From: Mucilaginibacter boryungensis
Lineage (GTDB): Bacteria > Bacteroidota > Bacteroidia > Sphingobacteriales > Sphingobacteriaceae
Reading direction: 5' to 3'
DNA length: 64,000 nucleotides
Assembly (NCBI RefSeq): GCF_015221995.1
Contig: NZ_JADFFM010000001.1
Location: 744,001 to 808,000 of the forward strand
How positions within the stretch are numbered: position 1 is the first letter of the stretch; each line of letters begins with the position of its first letter. The position numbers and the translations under genes are program-made. Below are positions 25,341-34,319 of this stretch, in pieces. Below the pieces are notes generated by a model that was given only the letters and a program-made list of their open reading frames with translations, was not told the DNA's origin and did not search any database.

Positions 25341-26582
25341 ATGCTATATTACCTGTTTAGCTATCTGAATAAAAACTATAATATTCCCGGGGCGGGGGTG
25401 TTTCAGTACATCACGTTCCGTACGGCTATGGCGGTTATTGTATCGTTGCTTATTACCACGGTATACGGTCGCAGGCTGATAGATTACCTGCGTTTTAAAC
25501 AAGTGGGCGAAACGGTGCGTAACCTGGGACTGGAAGGCCAGATGCAAAAAGCAGGTACACCTACCATGGGCGGTTTGATCATATTGTTGGGTATACTGGT
25601 GCCAACGTTGTTATTTGCCAAGCTGGATAATATCTATATCATCCTGATGCTGGTGACCACGGTTTGGCTGGGCGCTATCGGTTTTCTGGACGATTACATT
25701 AAAGTATTTAAAAAGAACAAGGAAGGATTAGCGGGCAAGTTTAAAATTATAGGTCAGGTTGGTTTAGCCTTAATTATTGGCTGGACAATGTATTTCCATA
25801 ACGATATCACTATTCGCCAGGAAGTAAAATTACCGGTAAAGTACGATGTCCCGGTTTATTACCACTTGAAAAACGATAAGCCGGTTTATACGCAGGATAT
25901 TAAATCACCAAAAACAACTATCCCCTTCTATAAAAACAACGAGTTTGATTATAGTAAAGTAGTGAAGTTTTTGGGGCATGGCTACGAGCGTTATACACTT
26001 ATTGTATTTCTATTTTTTACCATCATCATTATCACATTTATATCAAACGGGGCAAATATTACAGATGGTATTGATGGATTGGCGACCGGGACATCGGCTA
26101 TTATAGGCATCACACTGGCTATACTGGCCTACGTGTCAAGTAACATCGTAATGTCAGAATACCTGAATATTATGTATATCCCTAACTCGGGCGAACTGGT
26201 GGTTTTTGCAGGGGCATTTGTTGGTGCTTGTGTAGGTTTCCTTTGGTACAATTCGTATCCGGCCCAGGTGTTTATGGGCGATACAGGTAGTTTGGCCATA
26301 GGAGGTATCATCGCGGTATTCGCTATCATGATCCGTAAAGAATTATTGTTGCCGGTATTGTGCGGCGTGTTTGTAGTAGAAAATATTTCAGTAATGCTGC
26401 AGGTAGGCTGGTTTAAGCTGACAAAGAAAAGATTTGGCGAGGGCCGCCGCATTTTCCTGATGGCGCCACTACATCACCATTATCAAAAAAAGGGCTTTCA
26501 TGAAGCGAAGATCGTAACGCGCTTCTGGATACTCTGCATTATGCTGGCCATTTTGACCGTAATAACATTGAAATTGAGGTAG
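25341..26582 (+). CDS. mraY: phospho-N-acetylmuramoyl-pentapeptide-transferase MraY
   Basis: A 413-residue polytopic membrane enzyme that makes lipid I from UDP-MurNAc-pentapeptide and undecaprenyl phosphate. Family motifs: '[15 protein letters not shown]', the catalytic '[16 protein letters not shown]', '[19 protein letters not shown]', '[13 protein letters not shown]' and '[15 protein letters not shown]'. It is longer than the E. coli enzyme (360) because of a hydrophilic insert around residues 155-210, which is usual in Bacteroidota. The next gene, murD, starts 39 bases downstream after a short A-rich repeated stretch. Confidence 0.95.
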   Translation: MLYYLFSYLNKNYNIPGAGVFQYITFRTAMAVIVSLLITTVYGRRLIDYLRFKQVGETVRNLGLEGQMQKAGTPTMGGLIILLGILVPTLLFAKLDNIYIILMLVTTVWLGAIGFLDDYIKVFKKNKEGLAGKFKIIGQVGLALIIGWTMYFHNDITIRQEVKLPVKYDVPVYYHLKNDKPVYTQDIKSPKTTIPFYKNNEFDYSKVVKFLGHGYERYTLIVFLFFTIIIITFISNGANITDGIDGLATGTSAIIGITLAILAYVSSNIVMSEYLNIMYIPNSGELVVFAGAFVGACVGFLWYNSYPAQVFMGDTGSLAIGGIIAVFAIMIRKELLLPVLCGVFVVENISVMLQVGWFKLTKKRFGEGRRIFLMAPLHHHYQKKGFHEAKIVTRFWILCIMLAILTVITLKLR

Positions 26583-26621
26583 CAAGAAACAAGAATATAG
26601 AATCAAGAAATAAGATATAAA

Positions 26622-27965
26622 GTGGAAGTGAACAAAAACATAGTCATTCTTGGTGCCGGGGAAAGCGGCGTGGGGGCGGCATACCTGGCCCAACAGCAGG
26701 GGTATGATGTTTTTGTATCAGACATGGGTGCTATAGCGCCAAAATATAAAGAACAGTTACAAAACTGGAATATCCGCTTTGAGGAGAACCAGCATACCGA
26801 AGCCGAGATACTGAATGCGGTAGAAGTAATAAAAAGTCCGGGGATACCTGATAAGGCGCCGCTGGTAAAAAAACTGCGCGAAAAAGGTGTACCGGTTATT
26901 TCTGAAATTGAATTTGCGGGCCGGTATACCAATGCGAAGATGATTTGCATTACGGGCTCTAATGGTAAAACAACTACCACCACGCTAACCTATCATATCC
27001 TTAGTAAAGCGGGATTGAATGTGGGTCTGGCAGGTAACATCGGTAAAAGCTTTGCTTACCAGGTAGCTACTGAAAAGTTTGATACCTATGTGTTGGAGAT
27101 CAGCAGTTTTATGCTGGATGACATGTACAAATTCAAAGCGGATATAGCAGTGTTGTTAAACATCACGCCCGATCATCTGGATAGATATGATTATAAGCTG
27201 GAAAACTACGTCGCATCCAAATTCAGGATAACGCAGAACCAAACGGCCAACGATTATTTCATTTATTGTGCCGATGATACGGAAACGCTGAAGGGAATGC
27301 AGGGGCGCACATTTGCGGCAAAGCAGCTGCCATTTTCTATTGAAAAAACTATTGAACCGGGAGCATATCTCGAAAACGACAATATTGTCATAAACGTAAA
27401 CCAGGAACATTTTCAAATGTCAATCACCGAACTGGCCCTGCAGGGCAAACACAACATCTACAATTCTATGGCTTCGGGTCTTGCAGCCCGGATATTAGAA
27501 ATACGCAATCCTACAATCAGGGAAAGTATGATGGATGTACAACCAATTGAACACCGTTTGGAGTTTGTAGCCAAAATTTCGGGTATAGGGTTTATTAATG
27601 ACTCTAAAGCTACCAACGTTAATTCAACCTGGTACGCGCTGGAAAGCATGACCACCGATGTAGTGTTGATTTTAGGCGGTGTTGATAAAGGCAACGACTA
27701 TAGCATGCTGAAGGAACTGGTACGCCAAAAGGTGAAAGCCATTGTTTGCCTGGGTAAAGATAACAGTCGTATACACGATGCTTTTGAAGATGATGTGGAC
27801 GTAATAGTAAATACTTTATCGGCTGCCGAAGCGGCCCAGGTAGCGTTTCATTTGGCTAAAAAAGGCGACACCGTTTTGCTTTCGCCGGCCTGTGCCAGTT
27901 TCGATCTTTTTAAAAATTATGAAGACCGCGGCACACAATTTAAAGATGCGGTGAGGCAATTATAA
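26622..27965 (+). CDS. murD: UDP-MurNAc-L-alanine:D-glutamate ligase MurD
   Basis: A 447-residue Mur ligase: N-terminal 'NIVILGAGESGVGAAYLAQQ', ATP loop 'CITGSNGKTTTTTLTYHIL' near residue 112, 'SSFMLDD', 'NITPDHLDRYDY', 'FINDSKATNVNSTWYAL' and 'LSPACASFDLFKNYEDRG'. It adds D-Glu to UDP-MurNAc-L-Ala. No ATG is available: the start is GTG at 26622 or GTG at 26628 ('MNKNIVIL'), the second fitting the family slightly better. The upstream gap holds an A-rich, AAGAA/ATCAAGAAAT-type sequence. Confidence 0.93.
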   Translation: MEVNKNIVILGAGESGVGAAYLAQQQGYDVFVSDMGAIAPKYKEQLQNWNIRFEENQHTEAEILNAVEVIKSPGIPDKAPLVKKLREKGVPVISEIEFAGRYTNAKMICITGSNGKTTTTTLTYHILSKAGLNVGLAGNIGKSFAYQVATEKFDTYVLEISSFMLDDMYKFKADIAVLLNITPDHLDRYDYKLENYVASKFRITQNQTANDYFIYCADDTETLKGMQGRTFAAKQLPFSIEKTIEPGAYLENDNIVINVNQEHFQMSITELALQGKHNIYNSMASGLAARILEIRNPTIRESMMDVQPIEHRLEFVAKISGIGFINDSKATNVNSTWYALESMTTDVVLILGGVDKGNDYSMLKELVRQKVKAIVCLGKDNSRIHDAFEDDVDVIVNTLSAAEAAQVAFHLAKKGDTVLLSPACASFDLFKNYEDRGTQFKDAVRQL

Positions 27966-27967
27966 AA

Positions 27968-28085
27968 ATGTGCGACTGTGCGGATGTGCAGCGAGAAAAT
28001 AAAAGAATCGATAAAATCGGATAAAAACTGAAGAAAACGAATAAAAATCGGTGAAATCCGGAAAGAATCGGTGAAATCAAACAAA
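27968..28085 (+). repeat. composite intergenic repeat between murD and ftsW
   Basis: First a short TGTGC-type array (27968-27991), then repeated AATCGGTGAAATC-like units ('AATCGATAAAATCGG', 'AATCGGTGAAATCCGG', 'AATCGGTGAAATCAAA') up to a few bases before the ftsW start. The same order of two modules occurs before murG and murC. Confidence 0.75.
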
Positions 28086-28094
28086 TAGGAGCAA

Positions 28095-29279
28095 ATGATA
28101 AAAAATATACTCAATAATACAAAAGGCGACCGCTGGATATGGCTGATCGTTATTTTATTGTCTATCATTTCCATGCTTGCTGTTTACAGCTCAACCGGTA
28201 CGCTGGCTTTTAAACAAGGCAAGGCCACCGAGACCATTTTGTTTAAACACATGCTGATGATCTTCGGCGGTATAGCGCTGATGTATATTTCGCATAAGTT
28301 GGATTACCGCTATTATGCAGGTATCTCAAAGGTGCTGATGTTCATTACATTACCGTTACTGGCTTTTACTCTTATTTTCGGTAGCCACGTGAATGATGCC
28401 AGTCGCTGGATTGCCATACCGGGCACAGGCTTTACCTTCCAAACATCCGATTTGGCTAAATTGGCTTTAATTACCTACCTGGCGCGTTTATTATCGCGCA
28501 AGCAGGAAAATATTAAGGACGTTAGAAAGGCATTTATCCCCATTATGGGGTCAACCTGTGCAGTGTTTGTGCTCATTGCGTTAGCAAATCTTTCTACCGC
28601 GTTGATGCTTTTTGGGGTTAGTATTTTATTGTTGATCATTGGCCGTATAAGTATCAAGCAAATTGCTGTGGTATGTTTGGCCGGGGCAGTTTTATTGGCA
28701 GGCGTAATGTTGTTAGGTCCGCGCAGGCATACTTACTACTCGCGTATCAACGCGTTTATGCATCCCGAAAAGGCTAACCCCGATAAATCGTTCCAGAGCT
28801 CGCATGCTAAAATAGCTATAGCAACCGGCGGTTTATTTGGCAAAGGCCCGGGTAACAGTACCGAAAGAAATTATCTGCCACAATCATACTCGGATTTTAT
28901 TTATGCTACCATAGTCGAAGAATATGGGTTGATAGGGGGTATTGCCGTAATCGGGTTGTACTTGTTCCTACTTTACCGGTGCGTAAAAATTGTTACCAAG
29001 GCCCCTAAGGCGTTTGGCGCTTTGCTGGCGGCGGGACTAAGTTTTAGCCTAACTATCCAGGCGTTTGCCAATATGGCCATTGCGGTAGGTTTAGGCCCGG
29101 TAACAGGGGTGCCCTTGCCATTGGTAAGTATGGGTGGTACGTCTATACTGTTTACCAGTATAGCGTTTGGTATCATCCTGTCGGTAAGCAGGCATATTGA
29201 TGAGAATGAGCAATTAAAAATTGAAGGGTTAAAAGAAAGTAATAAAGTAGTAGTCGGCGATTTAACAGCGCTGGCTTAA
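28095..29279 (+). CDS. ftsW: septal peptidoglycan glycosyltransferase FtsW (SEDS)
   Basis: A 394-residue SEDS membrane protein with about ten transmembrane segments. Motifs: 'SRWIAIPGTGFTFQTSDLAKL', 'GPGNSTERNYLPQSYSDFIYATIVEEYG' and 'GPVTGVPLPLVSMGGTSILF'. FtsW polymerises lipid II at the septum in complex with FtsI, which is encoded upstream in the same cluster. The ATG at 28095 follows an AGGAGC-like stretch, a better ribosome-binding site than most genes here have. Confidence 0.93.
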   Translation: MIKNILNNTKGDRWIWLIVILLSIISMLAVYSSTGTLAFKQGKATETILFKHMLMIFGGIALMYISHKLDYRYYAGISKVLMFITLPLLAFTLIFGSHVNDASRWIAIPGTGFTFQTSDLAKLALITYLARLLSRKQENIKDVRKAFIPIMGSTCAVFVLIALANLSTALMLFGVSILLLIIGRISIKQIAVVCLAGAVLLAGVMLLGPRRHTYYSRINAFMHPEKANPDKSFQSSHAKIAIATGGLFGKGPGNSTERNYLPQSYSDFIYATIVEEYGLIGGIAVIGLYLFLLYRCVKIVTKAPKAFGALLAAGLSFSLTIQAFANMAIAVGLGPVTGVPLPLVSMGGTSILFTSIAFGIILSVSRHIDENEQLKIEGLKESNKVVVGDLTALA

Positions 29280-29282
29280 ATA

Positions 29283-29363
29283 ATGTGCATATGTGCGGAT
29301 ATGCAAATGTGCAAATGAAGAATAATAAATCGGTAAAATCATAAATATAATCGGTGTAATCAA
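29283..29363 (+). repeat. composite intergenic repeat between ftsW and murG
   Basis: TGTGC-type array at 29283-29318 (ATGTGCAT / ATGTGCGG / ATATGCAA / ATGTGCAA) followed by 'AATCGGTAAAATCA' and 'AATCGGTGTAATCAAA' directly before the murG ATG; same two modules and orientation as before ftsW and murC. Confidence 0.8.
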
Positions 29364-29366
29364 AAA

Positions 29367-30473
29367 ATGAAAGCAAAAAGGATCATCATTAGCGGCGGTG
29401 GTACAGGGGGGCACATCTTCCCGGCTATTGCTATTGCCAATGCGCTGAAGCGGATAGATCCGGCTACCGAAATATTGTTTGTGGGCGCTAACGGTCGTAT
29501 GGAAATGGAGAAGGTACCCGCAGCTGGTTATAAAATTATTGGTTTGGATATCCAGGGCATCCAGCGCAAATCCATCTGGAAAAACCTGATGTTCCCGGTG
29601 AAGCTGATAGGCAGTGTGCGCAAGGCCCTGCAAATAATAAAAGACTTTAAACCCGATGCCGCGGTAGGTGTGGGCGGTTATGCTTCGGGGCCATTGCTGT
29701 ATGCTGCGGGTATGAAAGGCATTCCGTATTTGATACAGGAGCAAAACTCATACGCCGGTGTAACCAATAAATGGTTGGGTAAAAAGGCGCAAAAAATATG
29801 TGTGGCCTTTGATGGTATGAATAAGTTTTTCCCGGCAGATAAAATTATCAAAACCGGCAACCCGATACGTAAGGAATCGGTAGATATCGCCAACAAACGC
29901 TTACAGGCTATCGAGTTAATGAAACTATCGGCAGATAAGAAAATCATCCTGGTAACAGGCGGCAGTCTTGGTGCCGGTACGTTGAATAAAAGCATACAGG
30001 CCGGTTTGGAAAAAATGATAAAAGCCGATGTGCAGGTAATATGGCAAACAGGGAAATACTATTATAAAGGTATTATAGCGCAGTTGGGCGAGAATTATCA
30101 CCCAAACGTCCGCATCCTGGAGTTTTTGAACCGGATGGACCTGGCTTATGCCGCTGCCGACATAATTATATCAAGGGCAGGTGCGGGCACTATAGCCGAA
30201 CTGTGCGAGGTGAAAAAGCCGGTAATACTGGTGCCATCGCCTAATGTGGCCGAAGACCACCAAACAAAAAATGCGCTGGCGCTGGTACAGGAAAATGCCT
30301 GTGCTTTTGTAGCCGACCGCGATGCAGAAGAAAAATTAGTAGATGCAGCAATTGAGTTATTAAAAGATAAAGAGAAACAAAAAATATTAAGCAGCAATAT
30401 TGGCAAGCTGGCTATGCCCAATGCCGATGATGTGATAGCAAAAGAAGTTACCCAAATAACAATCAGCAATTAA
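29367..30473 (+). CDS. murG: UDP-GlcNAc:lipid I GlcNAc transferase MurG
   Basis: A 368-residue GT28 glycosyltransferase. N-terminal 'IISGGGTGGHIFPAIAIANAL' (residues ~5-25), 'VGVGGYASGPLLYAA', 'YLIQEQNSYAGVTNKWLG', and the C-terminal donor-binding 'ILVTGGSLGAGTLN' and 'SRAGAGTIAELCEVKKPVILVPSP'. It converts lipid I to lipid II on the inner face of the membrane. It is followed after 3 bases by a GC-rich hairpin, so part of the transcripts may end here. Confidence 0.95.
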   Translation: MKAKRIIISGGGTGGHIFPAIAIANALKRIDPATEILFVGANGRMEMEKVPAAGYKIIGLDIQGIQRKSIWKNLMFPVKLIGSVRKALQIIKDFKPDAAVGVGGYASGPLLYAAGMKGIPYLIQEQNSYAGVTNKWLGKKAQKICVAFDGMNKFFPADKIIKTGNPIRKESVDIANKRLQAIELMKLSADKKIILVTGGSLGAGTLNKSIQAGLEKMIKADVQVIWQTGKYYYKGIIAQLGENYHPNVRILEFLNRMDLAYAAADIIISRAGAGTIAELCEVKKPVILVPSPNVAEDHQTKNALALVQENACAFVADRDAEEKLVDAAIELLKDKEKQKILSSNIGKLAMPNADDVIAKEVTQITISN

Positions 30474-30476
30474 AAT

Positions 30477-30503
30477 CCCTCCGCTTTAGGCGGAGGGTTT
30501 AAT
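30477..30503 (+). terminator. hairpin after murG (terminator-like)
   Basis: An 8-bp GC-rich stem CCCTCCGC / GCGGAGGG with loop TTTAG, followed by TTTAATTT. The T tract is weak, so it could be an attenuator allowing read-through to murC. Confidence 0.6.
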
Positions 30504-30525
30504 TTGGTGATTAGTTAAGGGATAA

Positions 30526-30610
30526 ATGTGCAGATGTGCGAATATGCAAATGTGCAAATGAAAAATAAGGACAATTACATCGGTGAAATCAAAACTCATC
30601 GGTGAAATCA
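30526..30610 (+). repeat. composite intergenic repeat between murG and murC
   Basis: TGTGC-type array at 30526-30560, then 'CATCGGTGAAATCAAAA' and 'CATCGGTGAAATCAAAG' ending 11 bases before the murC ATG. Third consecutive dcw gap with this arrangement. Confidence 0.8.
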
Positions 30611-30620
30611 AAGAAGAAAA

Positions 30621-31979
30621 ATGGAATTACGCAACATACAACGGGTTTACCTGGCAGGCATAGGCGGTATAGGCATGAGCGGGCTGGCCCGTTACTTCCG
30701 TCACCTGGGTTGTATTGTTTGTGGTTATGATAAAACATCAACCGATCTTACCGTTGCACTGCAAAACGAAGGCATTTGCATTATATATGATGACCGGCCG
30801 GATTTTATCCCCATGAGTTTCTCTACCCGGGATGAAGGTACGCTGATCATTTATACCCCGGCTATACCTAAGGATTCGAAGATCATGCAGTTTTTTAAGC
30901 AAAAGGGCTTCGAACTATTCAAACGCTCGCAGGTGTTGGGGTTGATAAGTAAAGGCATGTATACTATAGCTGTTGCAGGTACACATGGCAAAACCACCAC
31001 ATCGTGCATGATAGCGCATATCCTTAAGGATTCAGGTAGGGATTGCTCGGCATTTTTAGGCGGTATCGCCGCTAATTACCAAAGCAACGTGCTGTATGGC
31101 GATAATGATATTATGGTGGTTGAGGCTGATGAATACGACCGTTCGTTCCTGACACTATATCCCAATATCGCCATTATTACATCAATGGACGCCGACCACC
31201 TGGATATCTATGGCGATCATTCGCACCTGACGGAATCGTTTCGGATGTTTGCCTCGCAAATAAAGGATGGTGGCACTTTGATCTATCATAAAGGGTTAAG
31301 CCCGCAGCATGATGGTATTACTTATGCCCGGGATGAAGACGCCGGCGCAATGGCAAAAAACGTGCGGATTGAAGAGGGTGATTTTCACTTCGATTTCCAA
31401 AACGCTACCCATCTGATAAAAGACATCAGGATGGGGATTGCAGGTATGCACAATATAGATAATGCAACCGCTGCTATACAGGCTGCTTTGCTGTTGGATA
31501 TTGATCCGCAGGCTATAAAAAAGGCGCTGGGCAGCTTTAAAGGAGTAAAACGCAGGTTTGAATATATTGTAAAGAACGAGGCACATATTTATATAGATGA
31601 TTACGCGCACCATCCTGAAGAATTACGGGCGGCTATATCATCGGTAAAAAAACTGTATCCTGACAAAAAACTGACCACTGTTTTTCAGCCCCACCTGTTT
31701 ACCCGCACCCGCGATTTTGTGGATGGCTTTGCCGAGGTGCTGGATATGAGCGATGAACTGTTGCTGCTGGATATTTACCCGGCACGTGAACTGCCCATTG
31801 AAGGGGTAGACTCGAACATGATATTACGCCGGATGAAACTGGCAAATAAACGCGTTTGCGGTAAGCAGGAAGCGCTGGATATTATACGTGATGAACAACC
31901 CGGCTTGCTGCTAACCGTAGGTGCGGGCGATATAGACCAATTAGTGCAACCATTAAAAAATATACTGGAACATGTTTAA
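30621..31979 (+). CDS. murC: UDP-N-acetylmuramate:L-alanine ligase MurC
   Basis: A 452-residue Mur ligase: 'VYLAGIGGIGMSGLARYF' at the N-terminus, ATP loop 'VAGTHGKTTTSCMIAHIL' near residue 117, 'EADEYDRSFLTL', 'DYAHHPEELRAAI' and 'TVFQPHLFTRTRDF'. It adds the first L-Ala to UDP-MurNAc. It overlaps ftsQ by 8 bases. No murB or ddl gene stands between murC and ftsQ, unlike in gammaproteobacteria. Confidence 0.95.
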   Translation: MELRNIQRVYLAGIGGIGMSGLARYFRHLGCIVCGYDKTSTDLTVALQNEGICIIYDDRPDFIPMSFSTRDEGTLIIYTPAIPKDSKIMQFFKQKGFELFKRSQVLGLISKGMYTIAVAGTHGKTTTSCMIAHILKDSGRDCSAFLGGIAANYQSNVLYGDNDIMVVEADEYDRSFLTLYPNIAIITSMDADHLDIYGDHSHLTESFRMFASQIKDGGTLIYHKGLSPQHDGITYARDEDAGAMAKNVRIEEGDFHFDFQNATHLIKDIRMGIAGMHNIDNATAAIQAALLLDIDPQAIKKALGSFKGVKRRFEYIVKNEAHIYIDDYAHHPEELRAAISSVKKLYPDKKLTTVFQPHLFTRTRDFVDGFAEVLDMSDELLLLDIYPARELPIEGVDSNMILRRMKLANKRVCGKQEALDIIRDEQPGLLLTVGAGDIDQLVQPLKNILEHV

Positions 31980-32844
31980 GAATAAACGACTCTGGCGAAA
32001 TATTTTATTCGGGTTTATTTGGGCGGTTTGCCTGAGTGGACTGGTGGTGCTGATGAGTTTCATCGAGGTGAAGAAATCGACCATGACCTGTAAAGGCGTG
32101 CAGGTAATCATCCCCGGCAACCAGTACTTTATTGATAAAGAGGAGGTGGACAATATTATTGGGTTGAACAGTAATTCGCTGGTTGGCCGCAGATTGGAGA
32201 ATATAAATATTCATCAGTTGGAAAAGAAATTAAGAGCAAACCCCTTTGTTGAAGCCGCCAGTGTTTATGCCGATATGGATGGAGTTATTATGGTGGAAAT
32301 AAGTCAGCGCCAGCCTATGTTGCGTATCATGAACCGGTTTGAACAAGATTTCTATGTCGATCAGCACGGGTTCAAGTTGCCTATGTCGGGCAATTTTACA
32401 GCCAGGGTGCTGGTAGCCAATGGCTATATAGACGAGTTGTTTGCCAACCGTGTAGACAGCTTGCGCACACCAGTGGCCAAATCGATCTTTAAAACGGCCG
32501 ATTACATCCGCAAAGACAGCTTATGGTCGGCGCAGATAGCACAGATATACGTGGATGATAAGCACGAAATTGAACTGATACCCCGTGTGGGCAACCAGCG
32601 CATATTGCTGGGGAATGCTGATTCGCTGGACACTAAATTTAAAAACCTGCTGGCATTTTATAAACAGGCCGTGCCGCAGGTGGGCTGGGTAGCCTATAAG
32701 GCCATTAATATTAAATACACCAACCAGGTTATTGGCATTAAAAACGATAACCTGAAGCGGGACACTACCAAAATAACCAATACAATTAAAACAGATTCAT
32801 TAACATCTACCAGGGATACATTAGCTAATAAAATTAAACATTGA
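31972..32844 (+). CDS. ftsQ: cell division protein FtsQ/DivIB
   Basis: A 290-residue bitopic protein: short cytoplasmic tail, one transmembrane segment at residues ~11-29 ('ILFGFIWAVCLSGLVVLMSF'), then a POTRA-like part ('VDNIIGLNSNSLVGRRLENINIHQLEKKL', 'NPFVEAASVYADMDGVIMVEISQRQPMLRI') and the FtsQ beta domain. FtsQ scaffolds the FtsB/FtsL pair at the divisome. It lies between murC (8-base overlap) and ftsA (3-base gap). The C-terminus is Thr/Lys-rich and probably disordered. Confidence 0.88.
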   Translation: MFKNKRLWRNILFGFIWAVCLSGLVVLMSFIEVKKSTMTCKGVQVIIPGNQYFIDKEEVDNIIGLNSNSLVGRRLENINIHQLEKKLRANPFVEAASVYADMDGVIMVEISQRQPMLRIMNRFEQDFYVDQHGFKLPMSGNFTARVLVANGYIDELFANRVDSLRTPVAKSIFKTADYIRKDSLWSAQIAQIYVDDKHEIELIPRVGNQRILLGNADSLDTKFKNLLAFYKQAVPQVGWVAYKAINIKYTNQVIGIKNDNLKRDTTKITNTIKTDSLTSTRDTLANKIKH

Positions 32845-32847
32845 CAT

Positions 32848-34194
32848 ATGGACAAAAGCTCAACTCACGAAAAAAGTGCGCCAATTGCAGTTGGATTGGA
32901 TATTGGTACCACTAAAATTTGCGCTATTGTTGGCCGTCGCAGTAAGAACGGTAAAATTGAAGTATTAGGCATAGGCAAAGCCGAATCTGCTGGAGTTACC
33001 CGCGGCATGGTTTCCAATATCGATAAAACAGTACAGGGCATTATCCAGGCAGTTGATATCGCGGGGACGCAATCCAACGTGGAGATCAAGGTGGTGAATG
33101 TAGGTATTGCCGGTCAGCATATTAAAAGCTTGCAGCACAGGGGCTTAATAACCCGCCGAGATCTGGGTACCGAGATCAGTCGCAAGGATATTGAGAAACT
33201 TGTGGAAGATATGTACAACCTGGTGATGTCGCCGGGCGAAGAGATTATCCATGTGCTGCCACAGGAATTTACGGTAGATAACGAACCTGGTATTAAGGAC
33301 CCGGTGGGTATGGCCGGTGTGCGTTTGGAAGCCAACTTTCATATTATATCGGGCCAGGTTACTGCCATTAAAAACATAGTTAAATGCGTAAATAAAGCAC
33401 AGCTGGATAGCCAGGAACTGATACTGGAGCCATTGGCGTCATCAGAATCGGTACTGAGCGAGGAAGAAAAAGAAGCCGGTGTGGTTTTGGTTGATATTGG
33501 TGGTGGTACTACCGACGTGGCTATATTTCACGAAGGCATTATACGCCATACGGCAGTTATCCCGTTTGGTGGTAACAGTGTTACCGAAGATATCCGTGAG
33601 GGTTGCTCGGTAATGCGCAATATCGCTGAGCAATTGAAACTACGTTTTGGTTCGGCTTTGGCAGATGAGAACAAGGAGAACGAAATAGTTTGTGTGCCGG
33701 GTTTACGCGGCCGCGAGCCTAAAGAAATATCGGTGAAAAACCTGGCGTTTGTTATCCAGGCCCGTATGGAAGAGATTGTAGAGCATATTTACTACGAGAT
33801 CAAATCATCAGGCTATGAGAAAAAACTGATTGCGGGTATTGTGATCACCGGTGGCGGCGCGCAGTTAAAGCACCTGTCGCAACTGGTTGAATTTGTAACC
33901 GGGCTGGATTGCCGTATTGGTTACCCTAACGAGCATTTGGCTAAGAACGAAGTGCTGCCTAAGCCAACTTATGAAGACCTGCAAAGCCCGATGTTTGCTA
34001 CTGGTATTGGCCTGCTGATAAAAGGTATCCAGAAAATGGAATACGAAATGCAGGGATCATCGCCAAGTGCCGAATTGAAGCCCGAAAAACCAAAATATGC
34101 TGATGAAAAGAAGTTTGGTTTGTTTGGAAAACTGCTGGAAACAGGTAAGAAATTTATCAAGGATGACATTAAAGATGAAGACTTTTTGAAATAA
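32848..34194 (+). CDS. ftsA: cell division protein FtsA
   Basis: A 448-residue actin-like ATPase. Phosphate 1 motif 'AVGLDIGTTKICAIVG' at residues ~15-30, phosphate 2 'GVVLVDIGGGTTDVAIF' near residue 212, and adenosine motif 'AGIVITGGGAQLKHL' near residue 330. The C-terminal ~50 residues include a Lys-rich 'FGLFGKLLETGKKF' stretch that fits the membrane-targeting amphipathic helix. FtsA tethers FtsZ to the membrane. It precedes ftsZ with a 125-base gap that carries an inverted repeat. Confidence 0.95.
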   Translation: MDKSSTHEKSAPIAVGLDIGTTKICAIVGRRSKNGKIEVLGIGKAESAGVTRGMVSNIDKTVQGIIQAVDIAGTQSNVEIKVVNVGIAGQHIKSLQHRGLITRRDLGTEISRKDIEKLVEDMYNLVMSPGEEIIHVLPQEFTVDNEPGIKDPVGMAGVRLEANFHIISGQVTAIKNIVKCVNKAQLDSQELILEPLASSESVLSEEEKEAGVVLVDIGGGTTDVAIFHEGIIRHTAVIPFGGNSVTEDIREGCSVMRNIAEQLKLRFGSALADENKENEIVCVPGLRGREPKEISVKNLAFVIQARMEEIVEHIYYEIKSSGYEKKLIAGIVITGGGAQLKHLSQLVEFVTGLDCRIGYPNEHLAKNEVLPKPTYEDLQSPMFATGIGLLIKGIQKMEYEMQGSSPSAELKPEKPKYADEKKFGLFGKLLETGKKFIKDDIKDEDFLK

Positions 34195-34212
34195 TTATTA
34201 ACAAGGTTTTAA

Positions 34213-34255
34213 TTTTTCCACATATTAACTATTGTTAATAACTTTTGTGGAAAAA
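34213..34255. promoter_or_regulatory. inverted pair of DnaA-box-like sites upstream of ftsZ
   Basis: TTTTTCCACA at 34213-34222 and its exact complement TGTGGAAAAA at 34246-34255, 23 bases apart. The 9-mer TTTTCCACA fits the DnaA-box consensus TTWTNCACA in both arms. It could be a DnaA operator of ftsZ, or simply a hairpin; a -7-like TAACTTTT overlaps the right arm. Confidence 0.45.
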
Positions 34256-34319
34256 GCTATATTATTACAATAGCGAAACTAAGTATTCATCAGATTATAG
34301 ATAGCTGAAAACGAGGATT

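Noticed and set aside
24831..30610. CRISPR array
   Set aside because: The short TGTGC and AATCGGTGAAATC units are not separated by unique spacers of constant length and no cas gene is present.
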